Shown here in pieces: positions 53,971 to 62,165 of a stretch of DNA of 64,000 bases. The stretch covers positions 394,899 to 458,898 of the forward strand of contig NZ_JACHJH010000003.1 in NCBI RefSeq assembly GCF_014203555.1. The letters are read 5' to 3'. Under the pieces are notes generated by a model. That model saw only the letters and a program-made list of their open reading frames with translations. It made no database searches and was not told the origin of the DNA. Numbering within the stretch: the first letter of the stretch is position 1; the number at the start of each line of letters is the position of its first letter. This DNA is from Streptomyces olivoverticillatus (GTDB taxonomy: Bacteria; Actinomycetota; Actinomycetes; Streptomycetales; Streptomycetaceae). A program made the position numbers and the translations under genes.

Positions 53971-54108
53971 CCTGTTGCCCGACCCGCCGGTCTCGTACCG
54001 GCGGTGAGGAGAGCCGTCAGAGCTCTGATCAATTCTCTTGGGTGCCGCGTCCTTGGCACCTCCATGCCTGAAGGAGGCTGGAATGTCCCAGTCTGAAGAG
54101 GTGGTCGC

Positions 54109-54603
54109 GTGACCACCACAGATCCTCGCACCGCATGTGTTCTCACCGAGGAAGTGCTCCGGGAGATGGCGGGTGTTCAGGAGCAGATCCGTAACGCGAA
54201 TTTCCTGGGCGCCACGATTCTCGGCGCTTCGATCACCGGTGCCGGTATCGCTGTTCCGCTGCTGGTGGACCGCGCGCATTCGACGCTGCTCCACCAGCCC
54301 GTCGTCGTGGTGGTGCCTGCGGTGGCGGGGGTGGTGGCGATCGTGGCCGCCCTGTGGCAGCTGCTGAACGTGGTGCTGCCCCGCCTCGATGGGTTCGCGA
54401 CCCGGGCGAACTTCCTGCACTACGCCACCACCGCCCCGGACCGGATCCCGGCGCTGATCGCTGCGGGCGACCCGGCTGCTGAGACTCGGGTGCTGTCCCG
54501 CATCGCGACGGACAAGTACCGGGCCCTCGGCCGGGCCGGCCGTCTCCTCAAGACGGCGATCGTCCTCCTCAACACGGCCGCCGTCCTCGCACTCTCACTC
54601 TGA
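54109..54603 (+). CDS. Pycsar-effector-like (DUF5706-like) membrane protein
   Basis: A 164-residue protein. The N-terminal helix (LTEEVLREMAGVQEQIRNAN) leads into two transmembrane helices (about 32-52 and 62-85), then RVLSRIATDKYRALGRAGRL and a final hydrophobic helix. This order matches Pycsar-type 2TM effectors, which in defence systems respond to cyclic nucleotides. No cyclase gene is nearby, so here it may instead serve transfer or entry exclusion. Confidence 0.55.
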   Translation: MTTTDPRTACVLTEEVLREMAGVQEQIRNANFLGATILGASITGAGIAVPLLVDRAHSTLLHQPVVVVVPAVAGVVAIVAALWQLLNVVLPRLDGFATRANFLHYATTAPDRIPALIAAGDPAAETRVLSRIATDKYRALGRAGRLLKTAIVLLNTAAVLALSL

Positions 54604-54621
54604 CTCCGGAAAGGAACGGCC

Positions 54622-54702
54622 ATGCGTCTTGTCGGTCTCCTCGCCCCGATCGTCGTGTTCTGCCTGCTCATCGCCGGGCTGATCACCGGCCACATCCACT
54701 AG
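54622..54702 (+). CDS. 26-residue membrane microprotein
   Basis: MRLVGLLAPIVVFCLLIAGL plus ITGHIH: a single helix. AAAGGAA precedes the ATG. Similar one-helix proteins accompany spd genes in Streptomyces plasmids. Confidence 0.5.
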   Translation: MRLVGLLAPIVVFCLLIAGLITGHIH

Positions 54703-54724
54703 CCGTCGCAACGTAGGAGTCCTC

Positions 54725-54997
54725 ATGTCCCAGCCCGCCGTTTGGGCCGAAAGGCCTGCCGCCTGGCCGAAGGGCGTCATCGCCCGGTACCTGACCCGCG
54801 CCGGCGAAGCACTCCGCGACCCCTCGATCACCGTCGATGTGGTCGGCGGAGGTGAGTATCACGAGAACAACATCTACCGCTGCCGTGCGTGCGGTTCGAA
54901 GAGCCTGAATTCTGGGACCAATCTGATCTACGCCGAGGAACAGGCGCACGCGCACGCCGAGAAGTGCCGGGCCGTTCCCCGCCCTGAAGGGGTGTGA
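54725..54997 (+). CDS. Hypothetical protein with CxxC
   Basis: A 90-residue protein with a YRCRACGSKSLNSG zinc-knuckle segment and a C-terminal His/Ala helix (YAEEQAHAHAEKC) that adds possible ligands. TAGGAG precedes the ATG. The stop overlaps the next GTG. Confidence 0.5.
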   Translation: MSQPAVWAERPAAWPKGVIARYLTRAGEALRDPSITVDVVGGGEYHENNIYRCRACGSKSLNSGTNLIYAEEQAHAHAEKCRAVPRPEGV

Positions 54998-55083
54998 CGG
55001 CCGTGGTCTACGTGCTGTCGCTGCTCGCTCTCGCCGGACTCATCGTGTTCACCCTCTACGCCCTCTTTGCCCGCACCCACTGA
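54994..55083 (+). CDS. 29-residue membrane microprotein
   Basis: VTAVVYVLSLLALAGLIVFT plus LYALFARTH: a single helix. Its GTGA start overlaps the previous stop. Probably a SpdD-like spread component by position. Confidence 0.5.
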   Translation: MTAVVYVLSLLALAGLIVFTLYALFARTH

Positions 55084-55105
55084 CTCGTCTGTTCGGAGAG
55101 GAACC

Positions 55106-56551
55106 GTGAACCAGCCCGTGCCCCTGCCGGAGCCCCGTCCGATCGAGTGGCCGCCGCCGTCCGCTGCCGTGGTGGTGCAGCGCGCCCGCACCGCTGCCGA
55201 CGACATCCTCGCCGCGGCGGAAGCCGAGGCCGCCAAGCTCCGCACCGAGTCCGCTGCCCTGCGGGTCGAGGTTGAGGCGGCCGCGAACGAGGCCGAACGC
55301 CGCAAGCAGCAGGCCATCGACGAGCGCGGCCGGGTCACGGCACTCCTCGACGAGGAGGTCGAGGCCGGCCGCCGGTCGGTACGGCTCAGCCAGGAGCGGG
55401 CCGCCCAGCTCACCGAAGAGGCCGATGCCCTGCTGGCCCGCGCCCGCGGCGAGGCCGACGAGCTGCTCGCCGCAGCCCGGGAGAACGCGCAGGCACTTGA
55501 AGCCGAGAAGACCAGGGTCGCCGCGGAACGCAAGGAGGTGCAGGAGTCGGCGGCCGGGATCACCGCCGACGCGGTCGCCCGGGGGCGGGCCGAAGCCGAG
55601 CAGTACCTGGCCGCCGCCCGGAAAGAGGCAGCCGGCATCGTGAGCCAGGCAGAAGGAACGGCTCAGAGCCTGGCCTGCGCGGCGCAGGCCGAGGCCAAGG
55701 TCGCCACCGAGGAAGTACGGCGAGCGCGCGAAAAGCTCAGCGAGCAGGATGCGACAAAAGCGCGGCGCGACAAGCAGATCGACGAATGGTCGCCGCGTGT
55801 TGCCCTGAGCGCCGTCGTCGGTCTGACAGCGTCCGGCGAGTTCCAGCTCGCGCAGCTTGCCGGATGGCCTCCAGTGATCGCGTGGCTGCTGCCGCTCGGC
55901 ATCGATGTGTACGTCGTCCAGGCGCTCCGGCGGCACCGTGATGTGAGCGCCGCCCTGATCCTCATGGTCGCCGCGAACGCCATCTACCACCTCGCCGCGG
56001 CCGGTCTGTTCGGAGTCCGAGGCGGGCGCCCGGAGTGGTGGCTCCTCGTCGGCGTCGCGGCCATCGCACCGTTCGTGATGTGGCGGCTCCACAAGATCGT
56101 CCGGCCCCGCCGCGAACGCCGCCGTAAGACCGACCATGCCGTGGTCTCACATGGGACTGCGGAAGCACTGAGCGTGAAGCGGGTTGAGACCAAACGGGTT
56201 GAGACCGGTATGGAGGTCTCAACCGCTCCCGCTCTGGAGCCTGGTGAGACCAGCAATGAGACCTCCGGTGAGACCACGAACCGGCGCCGTGAGACCGCTC
56301 GCCGTGAGACCAAAAAGAAGGTGCAGCGGCGGCGTGAGACCAAGCCCCGTGAGACCCGCTCGAAGAAGGTCTCACCCATCGGCGACATCGACTCCGAGAT
56401 CTCGCAACTGGTCGCTCTCATGCAGGAGCGAGGCGGCACGCTGACGGTCTCACTGGACGACGCGATCGAGACCACGGGCCGATCCAAGGCCACTGCCGCC
56501 CGTCGGCTTGAGACCGCCCGAAATCGGTACCGCGAGACCCAGACCGCTTAA
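55106..56551 (+). CDS. SpdB-like DUF2637 protein with coiled coil and HTH
   Basis: A 481-residue protein. Residues about 20-220 form a long Ala/Glu/Arg coiled coil. About 231-336 is the DUF2637 membrane domain (four hydrophobic segments: FQLAQLAGWPPVIAWLLPLG, VSAALILMVAANAIYHLAAAG and others). A basic linker with repeated R-E-T triplets follows, and about 425-481 looks like an HTH (DDAIETTGRSKATAARRL). DUF2637/SpdB proteins help plasmids spread through the mycelium. The linker DNA carries the TGAGACC repeats. GTG start with GGAGAGGAA upstream. Confidence 0.8.
   Translation: MNQPVPLPEPRPIEWPPPSAAVVVQRARTAADDILAAAEAEAAKLRTESAALRVEVEAAANEAERRKQQAIDERGRVTALLDEEVEAGRRSVRLSQERAAQLTEEADALLARARGEADELLAAARENAQALEAEKTRVAAERKEVQESAAGITADAVARGRAEAEQYLAAARKEAAGIVSQAEGTAQSLACAAQAEAKVATEEVRRAREKLSEQDATKARRDKQIDEWSPRVALSAVVGLTASGEFQLAQLAGWPPVIAWLLPLGIDVYVVQALRRHRDVSAALILMVAANAIYHLAAAGLFGVRGGRPEWWLLVGVAAIAPFVMWRLHKIVRPRRERRRKTDHAVVSHGTAEALSVKRVETKRVETGMEVSTAPALEPGETSNETSGETTNRRRETARRETKKKVQRRRETKPRETRSKKVSPIGDIDSEISQLVALMQERGGTLTVSLDDAIETTGRSKATAARRLETARNRYRETQTA
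56143..56515. repeat. TGAGACC repeat cluster (14 copies), clt/TRS-like
   Basis: Ten direct copies start at 56185, 56200, 56245, 56257, 56269, 56290, 56305, 56335, 56350 and 56509; four inverted copies (GGTCTCA) start at 56143, 56215, 56368 and 56446. They fall in one codon phase and so encode the x-E-T and V-S residues of the linker. CGAGACC variants occur near 56467 and 56533. Two genes (GIY-YIG-type and traA-like) separate them from traB. Confidence 0.82.
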
Positions 56552-56568
56552 AGAAGCCGGAGCCATCC

Positions 56569-57342
56569 ATGAACGAGACCCTGTGCCAAGCGTTGCATGA
56601 CGACGGCCCGTGCGCACGGAACGCGACGCTGCTGACGCCCGTGCGCCTCTGCGACGAACACAAGCTGACGGTCGCTGCTGCGGTGGTGCAGGAAGCCTTG
56701 GCGGCAGCTCTTCGGGACACGCTGATCTCTGGGCGAGCGCTTGAGCCCAGGGCAGCGCTCATGCTGGCCGAGGCCCAGGCAGCTCCGATGCCGACGGTGG
56801 ATCCGCACTCGGTGCTGGTGTACTTCCTGGCGAACGGCGGCCGGGTGAAGATCGGGTTCACCAAATCGATCTTCAGTCGCGTTCGATCGCTGTCTCTCCG
56901 CGACGATGCCGTCCTGCTGCTCCTGAACGGCGGCGCCGAACTGGAACGGGCCCTGCACGCAAAGTTCGCTGAGCACCGCGTCGCCGACAGCGAGTGGTTT
57001 GAACTTGCACCAGATGTCGTGCACTTCGTTGCGAGCAAGCGGCCAAAGCATTGCACCGGCATCGGGGCCAGGCCGACCAGGACCAAGACTGAACGAAAGA
57101 CCCCGCGTCAGGCGAAGCAGGCCGTGCTTCTACGCCGCCGTGAGCGTGTCCGCCGCCTGTACGACGAGCTTGGCAAGCGTCCTGAATGGACCGACATCCG
57201 GGACGCGCTCGTCGCCGACAAGCTCGCCCCCAAGGACATCTCGCGGTCGTCGTGCCAGCGCGTCCGCGACGCCATCGAAGCCGACGAACCGGCGCTCGCC
57301 GCGCTCGGCCAGCCCAACGTCCGCGCCATCACCGGAAGCTGA
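56569..57342 (+). CDS. MUG113-type GIY-YIG domain protein
   Basis: A 257-residue protein. An N-terminal Cys/His pair (LCDEHK) is followed at residues about 85-145 by SVLVYFLANGGRVKIGFTKS, ELERALHAKF and DSEWFELAPDV, the T5orf172/MUG113 branch of the GIY-YIG fold. A C-terminal HTH-like segment follows. It lies inside the transfer operon between spdB-like and traA-like genes; it could process DNA during transfer, or be a passenger. Confidence 0.75.
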   Translation: MNETLCQALHDDGPCARNATLLTPVRLCDEHKLTVAAAVVQEALAAALRDTLISGRALEPRAALMLAEAQAAPMPTVDPHSVLVYFLANGGRVKIGFTKSIFSRVRSLSLRDDAVLLLLNGGAELERALHAKFAEHRVADSEWFELAPDVVHFVASKRPKHCTGIGARPTRTKTERKTPRQAKQAVLLRRRERVRRLYDELGKRPEWTDIRDALVADKLAPKDISRSSCQRVRDAIEADEPALAALGQPNVRAITGS

Positions 57343-57408
57343 ACCGTCCGCGCGGAGATCCTCGATCGCACTGAACTGCCCACCCTCGACTGACACCAGG
57401 AGAACGCC

Positions 57409-57939
57409 ATGGCAACACCGGCTAGTGCACCCGGAGGCAACACCTTCGAGGAGCGGCGGCAGCAGCGTGCCGCGACCGTGAACAAGACGAAGACGAAGAA
57501 CGGCGGGGGGTTCTCGCCGACGCTGAACATCAGCATGCAGAAAGGCGGCGGGGGCACCGCCGGGCAGTCCACCGTGGGCGCCAGCGCGAAGGGCGGGGTG
57601 CCGGGTTCGGACTTCATGTCGAACGAGGACATCCGCGCGTTCTGCGAGCACCTGCGTAAGGAGGCGCGTAACCGTGCCACCGAGCGGGCCATGGACGCCG
57701 ATCATCTTGAGGCCATCCTGCGCACGATCCCGGACCTGAGCGGCAGTCTGGGCGGTGCGCGGGCCCGTGCCCGGCGTGTCACCCGGTGGCTGAAGAAGGT
57801 CGCGGCGGCGGAGAAGGCGATCCAGAAGTACTCCGCCAGCATCTACGCCACGTTTGAGCGCGAGTTCGAGTCGGAACTCCGAAAGATCGGGAAGGCGCGT
57901 CCGCAGCAGCGCTCCGCCCGCAATTTCGGTTGGCGCTGA
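57409..57939 (+). CDS. traA: TraA-like plasmid transfer protein
   Basis: A 176-residue protein. A Gly-rich N-terminus (GGGFSPTLNISMQKGGGGT) precedes GSDFMSNEDIRAFCEHLRKEARNRA and GSLGGARARARRVTRWLKK. This pattern matches small TraA-type proteins encoded just before traB in Streptomyces plasmids. Basic helices suggest DNA or TraB binding. A TGACACC repeat and AGGAG precede the ATG. Confidence 0.65.
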   Translation: MATPASAPGGNTFEERRQQRAATVNKTKTKNGGGFSPTLNISMQKGGGGTAGQSTVGASAKGGVPGSDFMSNEDIRAFCEHLRKEARNRATERAMDADHLEAILRTIPDLSGSLGGARARARRVTRWLKKVAAAEKAIQKYSASIYATFEREFESELRKIGKARPQQRSARNFGWR

Positions 57940-57999
57940 CACCAGCCGTGACCTGCACTGACACCGCCTGACACCTGTACTGACACCAGGAGTGACACC
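57937..57999. repeat. TGACACC repeat cluster upstream of traB
   Basis: Five direct copies start at 57937, 57959, 57969, 57981 and 57993, filling the traA-traB gap and ending at the traB GTG. One more copy stands at 57391 before traA. Confidence 0.85.
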
Positions 58000-60033
58000 G
58001 TGGCTGACAGCCTCAAGGCCGACCTTCGGAAGGCCGCCAAGCACCCCCGCAGCCGGCCGTGGATGGTTGTCGCCGCCGAGCTGCCCGCCACCGTCGCCAC
58101 CCACGCTCTGTGGGGCGATTCCCCGGTCGCCGCGGTCGGACTGACCGTGGCGGCCGGGGTCCTCACCGCAGCCACCTGGTGGGCCGGCGAAGGAACCAAG
58201 GCCGCGCGCCGGATCCACGCCACCATCTCCACCGCCGCAGGGACGACGTACCTGCTCCTGGGGACGGTCACGGACCCCCTCGACCCGGGCCTGCTGTCCG
58301 CCCTGGTCATCGGCGGCTCGGTGGCCGCGGGCGGCTGGAACATCCGCCAGGCCCTGCGCATCAACCCGGAGGCGGCCAGGGACGGGCAGCAAGGCGCCGT
58401 CGAGACCGGTGTCCTGGTCAAGGCCCTGGGGAACGCCAAGGCAGCGCTGCGCGGGGCCCCGAAGGTCGAGCCGAACAAGGTCACCGCCCCGTACCAGCTC
58501 GCACCCGGTGAGATCACCAATGCCGAGGTCGGGCGCCGCATCGACTCGATCGCTTCTGAACTGGGCGTTTCCCCCAACGCGATCCGTATCCAGGCCGATC
58601 CCGAGAATGCCGCCCAGGGCCAGATCATCCTCGTGCCGAAAGACGTTCTCACCGATGGCACCGCGTGGCCCGGCCCGTCCCATTTCGGCGGTTCCATCAC
58701 CGACGAGGTCGTCATCGGCCTGTACGAGGACGGCGAGCTGGAGCGGTTCTGGTTCCCTTACGACGACCAGACCAAGCGCAACGGCACACACTTCCTGGGC
58801 GCGGGCATGAACGGCTCCGGCAAGTCCGAGGGCTTCAAGCTCGCGGTCATTGAGGCTCTGACCAGGTGCGATGCCATCGTGTGGGGGGTCGATCCGTCCA
58901 AGGGGCGGCAGACGTTCGGCCCGATGCTGCCGTTCATGGACTGGGTCGAGCTGACCGAGGCCGGCGGCAACGGCATGATCGACGCGTTGTCGCAGGTCAT
59001 CACCGCCCGTGCAGACGCCCTCGGGGTCGCGGGCTTCAAGAACTGGACTCCCGGCGCCTTTGACCAGCTCGGCATTCCGTACATGATCGTGTGGATCGAG
59101 GAGGCCGCGAAGTTCTTCCGCAACGGCACCGAGATGGAGGGCCTGGTGATGGAGGCACGCTCCGCCGGGATCTCCGTCATCATCAGTCTCCAGCGCCCGT
59201 CGTCCACCTCAATGCCCACTGACGTGCGGGAACAGCTCGGCGGGGTGCTCTGCTTCGGCGTCAAGGGGGCCACCACCGCCGACATGGCCCTGCCCGACGA
59301 TGTCCGCGACGCCGGCGCCCGCCCCGAAGCGTGGGAGAACCGCAAGCCGGGCTACAACTACCTCGTCGCCCCCGGCGTCGACGAGGAGCGCTACCCGATG
59401 AAGGCCCGCACCTTCATCCCCCCGACCGACGAAGAGATCACCGCCGTCCTGTCCATCGCTCCCAAGACCGACGCTGGAGCCGTCACTATCAACGCCGCCG
59501 GGGAGGCTTACGCCAACCGCCCCTTCTTCACCGTCGACGACGTCCTGACCAGCAACGGCACCAGCCCCGGCACCCAGCCCAAGGAGTCCATCGTCATGAC
59601 CAAGGAAGACACCGAAGCCGCCGAACGGGCCCTCCTGGAGCAGCAGGTCGACCGCGAGATCAACGCAGCAGTCGGCACGGACCCGGACGACGACGGGCCA
59701 GTGCCCGACGTCGATGCCGACCAGGAGCTCCCGCCCGTCGAGGCCGGCCAGGTCTGGGCGTTCGCACAGGCGCCCGCGCCGGTGTCGGCGGAGAGGGCGC
59801 CCGAGGAGGCGTGGGCGGAGCTGGTGGCCATGCTCGCCGAGTACCGCGGGGAGGACCGTGAGACGGTCGGCCCGAAGGACTTCGCCCCCTATGGGAAGGG
59901 GTCCCGGATCGGCCGTTCGCGGGCCTGGGTCTCGGAGAAGCTCGGTGACCTCGCCGACGAGGGCATCCACCTCCAGGAGACCGGGCAGCCCGGCGTCTAC
60001 AAGCTCCTCTACCCGGAGCTGACACCCCTCTGA
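58000..60033 (+). CDS. traB: TraB conjugative DNA translocase (FtsK/SpoIIIE family)
   Basis: A 677-residue protein. N-terminal hydrophobic segments (about 20-125) anchor it. The motor domain has Walker A GAGMNGSGKSEG near residue 268 and Walker B MIVWIEEAAKF near 362, with an arginine/sensor region SAGISVIISLQRP. The C-terminal winged helix (about 605-677, RIGRSRAWVSEKLGDLAD) is the position that in known TraB proteins reads 8-bp recognition repeats. It should pump double-stranded DNA between hyphae. Flanked by TGACACC repeats. Confidence 0.9.
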   Translation: MADSLKADLRKAAKHPRSRPWMVVAAELPATVATHALWGDSPVAAVGLTVAAGVLTAATWWAGEGTKAARRIHATISTAAGTTYLLLGTVTDPLDPGLLSALVIGGSVAAGGWNIRQALRINPEAARDGQQGAVETGVLVKALGNAKAALRGAPKVEPNKVTAPYQLAPGEITNAEVGRRIDSIASELGVSPNAIRIQADPENAAQGQIILVPKDVLTDGTAWPGPSHFGGSITDEVVIGLYEDGELERFWFPYDDQTKRNGTHFLGAGMNGSGKSEGFKLAVIEALTRCDAIVWGVDPSKGRQTFGPMLPFMDWVELTEAGGNGMIDALSQVITARADALGVAGFKNWTPGAFDQLGIPYMIVWIEEAAKFFRNGTEMEGLVMEARSAGISVIISLQRPSSTSMPTDVREQLGGVLCFGVKGATTADMALPDDVRDAGARPEAWENRKPGYNYLVAPGVDEERYPMKARTFIPPTDEEITAVLSIAPKTDAGAVTINAAGEAYANRPFFTVDDVLTSNGTSPGTQPKESIVMTKEDTEAAERALLEQQVDREINAAVGTDPDDDGPVPDVDADQELPPVEAGQVWAFAQAPAPVSAERAPEEAWAELVAMLAEYRGEDRETVGPKDFAPYGKGSRIGRSRAWVSEKLGDLADEGIHLQETGQPGVYKLLYPELTPL

Positions 60034-60164
60034 CCTGCACTGACACCAAAATCGTGCAGAGCTGACACCCCTGACATGTCAGAAGGGGTGTCAGCCCCGG
60101 CCGAGAGGCCCTTTTTCTTAGGTCACTGCGCGTGCGCGCGCGAGCTGACACCTCTTCTGACACC
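60020..60164. repeat. TGACACC repeat cluster downstream of traB
   Basis: Direct copies start at 60020, 60041, 60063, 60146 and 60158, with one inverted copy at 60087. The 60063 and 60087 copies form an 11-bp stem (GCTGACACCCC/GGGGTGTCAGC) whose loop contains the palindrome TGACATGTCA. Confidence 0.85.
60099..60119 (+). terminator. Intrinsic terminator after traB
   Basis: GGCC-gaga-GGCC followed by CTTTTTCTT, directly after the repeat stem. A T-run of this kind is unusual for this GC-rich DNA. Confidence 0.65.
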
Positions 60165-60193
60165 GTGCTGACTGTCAATGGAGACAAACCGCC

Positions 60194-60619
60194 ATGAAAC
60201 AGAAGGAAGACGGCACCCGGGCGCGGGTCTTCGCAGCCGCCCTCCGGAACTGGGCGACCATCGACGCCGACCCCGCACCCACCGCCGTCCGCCTGGACAT
60301 ACGCCAGCCCCCCGACTGGGCATACGCCGCCACCATCAACATCACCGCCCGCCAGCACCAGCGCGTCCTGGCCTTCCTCCACGACGACGTCGCCGAGAAC
60401 AAACCCGGCCACTCCACCCCCGAATGCGCCGCCACCGTCATCAACGCCCTCCTCACCGAACACCGCATCGCCGGACGCTCCCACATCACCGCCGCGGACC
60501 TCGTCAACGCCGCACCCCGCATCGGCCGCTCCCGCACCTGGATCGCCGCCCACATCACCGAACTGATCGACACCGGCCGGCTCGGGGAAACCCGCCGGCC
60601 CGGACGCTTCCGTCTCTGA
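60194..60619 (+). CDS. Stand-alone winged-helix protein related to the TraB C-terminus
   Basis: A 141-residue protein. Its last 45 residues (AADLVNAAPRIGRSRTWIAA, HITELIDTGRLGETRRPGRF) share the RIGRSR(A/T)W core and layout of the TraB C-terminal domain. The N-terminal half is beta-rich and unknown. It begins 30 bp after the last TGACACC copy and could bind the same repeats, as a regulator or transfer accessory. Confidence 0.6.
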   Translation: MKQKEDGTRARVFAAALRNWATIDADPAPTAVRLDIRQPPDWAYAATINITARQHQRVLAFLHDDVAENKPGHSTPECAATVINALLTEHRIAGRSHITAADLVNAAPRIGRSRTWIAAHITELIDTGRLGETRRPGRFRL

Positions 60620-60652
60620 CCGCCCAGCCCGCCTGAAAGGATTCCCACCGCC

Positions 60653-61120
60653 GTGAACTCCCTGCCTGAGCCGCTGCCCGGCTGGCCGACCAGTGTCGAC
60701 TACCAGCAGGCCGCCCATCCCGCGGTCAGGCGGCAACTCGCCCCTTACCAGCCCGCACCGCTGCCCATACCCATGGAGGACCGGCGGGTCGTCGGCTACA
60801 CCCAACACGGCGGGCTGATGATTCCCGTGTTCGAAGCCCACGCCGAGCCCGTCGTGTACCAGCCCCGTGACCTCACCCCGCGCTCGGTGATCGACCCGAT
60901 CGCACAACGCCTCGTCGGGGCCGGGGCGTGTGCGGCAGGGGCCGGGTGGGGCTTGTCGGAGGTCATCAACGCGGCCGCGGCCGGCGGGCTAGGGCTCGGG
61001 GTTCTTGTCCTGCTGTTGCTCGCGGCACAGTTCCGCGGCGGCACGACGGTCACGCACAACGTCACCAAGAACATCACCAACCACACCAGCTGGTGGGGCA
61101 AGTCGCACATGAACCAATGA
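60653..61120 (+). CDS. SpdD-like transfer-associated membrane protein
   Basis: A 155-residue protein: a Pro-rich N-terminal 75 residues, then two hydrophobic helices (AGACAAGAGWGLSEVINAAAAG, GLGLGVLVLLLLAAQF), and a TTVTHNVTKNITNHTSWWGK tail. The layout and place after traB fit small spread-function proteins of Streptomyces elements. GTG start with GAAAGG upstream. Confidence 0.6.
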   Translation: MNSLPEPLPGWPTSVDYQQAAHPAVRRQLAPYQPAPLPIPMEDRRVVGYTQHGGLMIPVFEAHAEPVVYQPRDLTPRSVIDPIAQRLVGAGACAAGAGWGLSEVINAAAAGGLGLGVLVLLLLAAQFRGGTTVTHNVTKNITNHTSWWGKSHMNQ

Positions 61121-61237
61121 TCAACCGCTGTGTCCGGACCTTGCCCGCGCCGGATGCTCATTCGCTGGCCGCGCAAAGATCCCGGACTGAGGGTCTGGGA
61201 CGCTCTGACTGATCGACCGGCCGCTCAGGCCGACGCC

Positions 61238-61909
61238 CTACTTGCTGATTCGGAGTTTGGTGAGTGCGGTGGTCCAGTCGGTGACGATGGCCTGCTGGGC
61301 GTCGGCGAGCCGGGTTTTGCCGGAGCAGACCGCAGTGTGGAGCTTGGTCTCGACTGTGTCCTTGGGGTTGTTGGGGCCGCCGCCGGGCTTGTGGCCGGGG
61401 GATGGGGGCTCGACCCAGAGGTTGCGGGGGTTGTTGGGGTCGCCGCCGAGTTCGAGGCTGACGAGGTGGTCGTACTCGGCGTCATGCAACGAGCCGGTGT
61501 AGCCGTAGGACTTGGCGTTGGCTGTCTTCTCCGGGCCCGTGATCGAGACCGGCGGGCGGATGCCCTTGGTGTAGCCGGACGGGTTGCAGATGGTGTTCTT
61601 CAGCGTGGCCTGGGTGACCTTCGGATTCAGCGCTCCCGGCGTGCACTTGAGATCCTCGAGCGGTTCCTTGCTCGCCGTGTACCGGAAGTGACACGTCCCG
61701 GCGGGGGGCTGCTTCTGGACCGTGTATTTGGACTGTGGCCCGGGTCCGGTCGGGATGGAGCTGCTGGCCGCGGACTCGGCATGCAGGTCCGCCGCGGCGG
61801 CGGTGTTGTGGCTCTTGCTGTCGCTCGACGAGGAACTGGAGCAGCCGGCCAGCGACAGGACCAGCAGCACGGCAGCAGCAGAGGCGGCTTGGGTACGGCG
61901 GATGTTCAT
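61238..61909 (-). CDS. Secreted HNH-like nuclease lipoprotein
   Basis: A 223-residue protein. The lipobox LSLAGC places the lipid-linked Cys near residue 23, followed by a Ser/Ala-rich spacer. The catalytic-like region has TICNPSGYTKGIRPPVS, then EYDHLVSLELGGDPNNPRNLW, the secreted-HNH pattern (His in YDHL, Asn in NPRNLW). An ATG at 61909 with GGGGG upstream is chosen over 61933. An extracellular nuclease on a conjugative element could act in exclusion or DNA entry. Confidence 0.78.
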   Translation of the reverse strand: MNIRRTQAASAAAVLLVLSLAGCSSSSSSDSKSHNTAAAADLHAESAASSSIPTGPGPQSKYTVQKQPPAGTCHFRYTASKEPLEDLKCTPGALNPKVTQATLKNTICNPSGYTKGIRPPVSITGPEKTANAKSYGYTGSLHDAEYDHLVSLELGGDPNNPRNLWVEPPSPGHKPGGGPNNPKDTVETKLHTAVCSGKTRLADAQQAIVTDWTTALTKLRISK

Positions 61910-62165
61910 GGGACCCCCGTGGTGATGTGACAACGGCGCTGCGAAGCTACTCCTCCATTGCGCTGCCGGTACGGCGGGGGCCAGGTGTTATGCCAGTGCT
62001 TGGTGGGCACTTGGTTCGGCCTTGGTGCCCGGGGCCCTGAATAGGCGCGGTGGTCGCGGCGACGTCACCTGACCTCGGCGCGCGTCCCGATGGTTCCCTG
62101 TCGTGTCGGTGCACACTGTGGGTAGCGCTATGCCCTACGGTCCCACTGCCGCCGAGGAGCCCATC

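Noticed and set aside
56143..56515. TGAGACC cluster as a CRISPR array
   Set aside because: The repeats are only 7 bp, irregularly spaced, in both orientations and within a coding frame.
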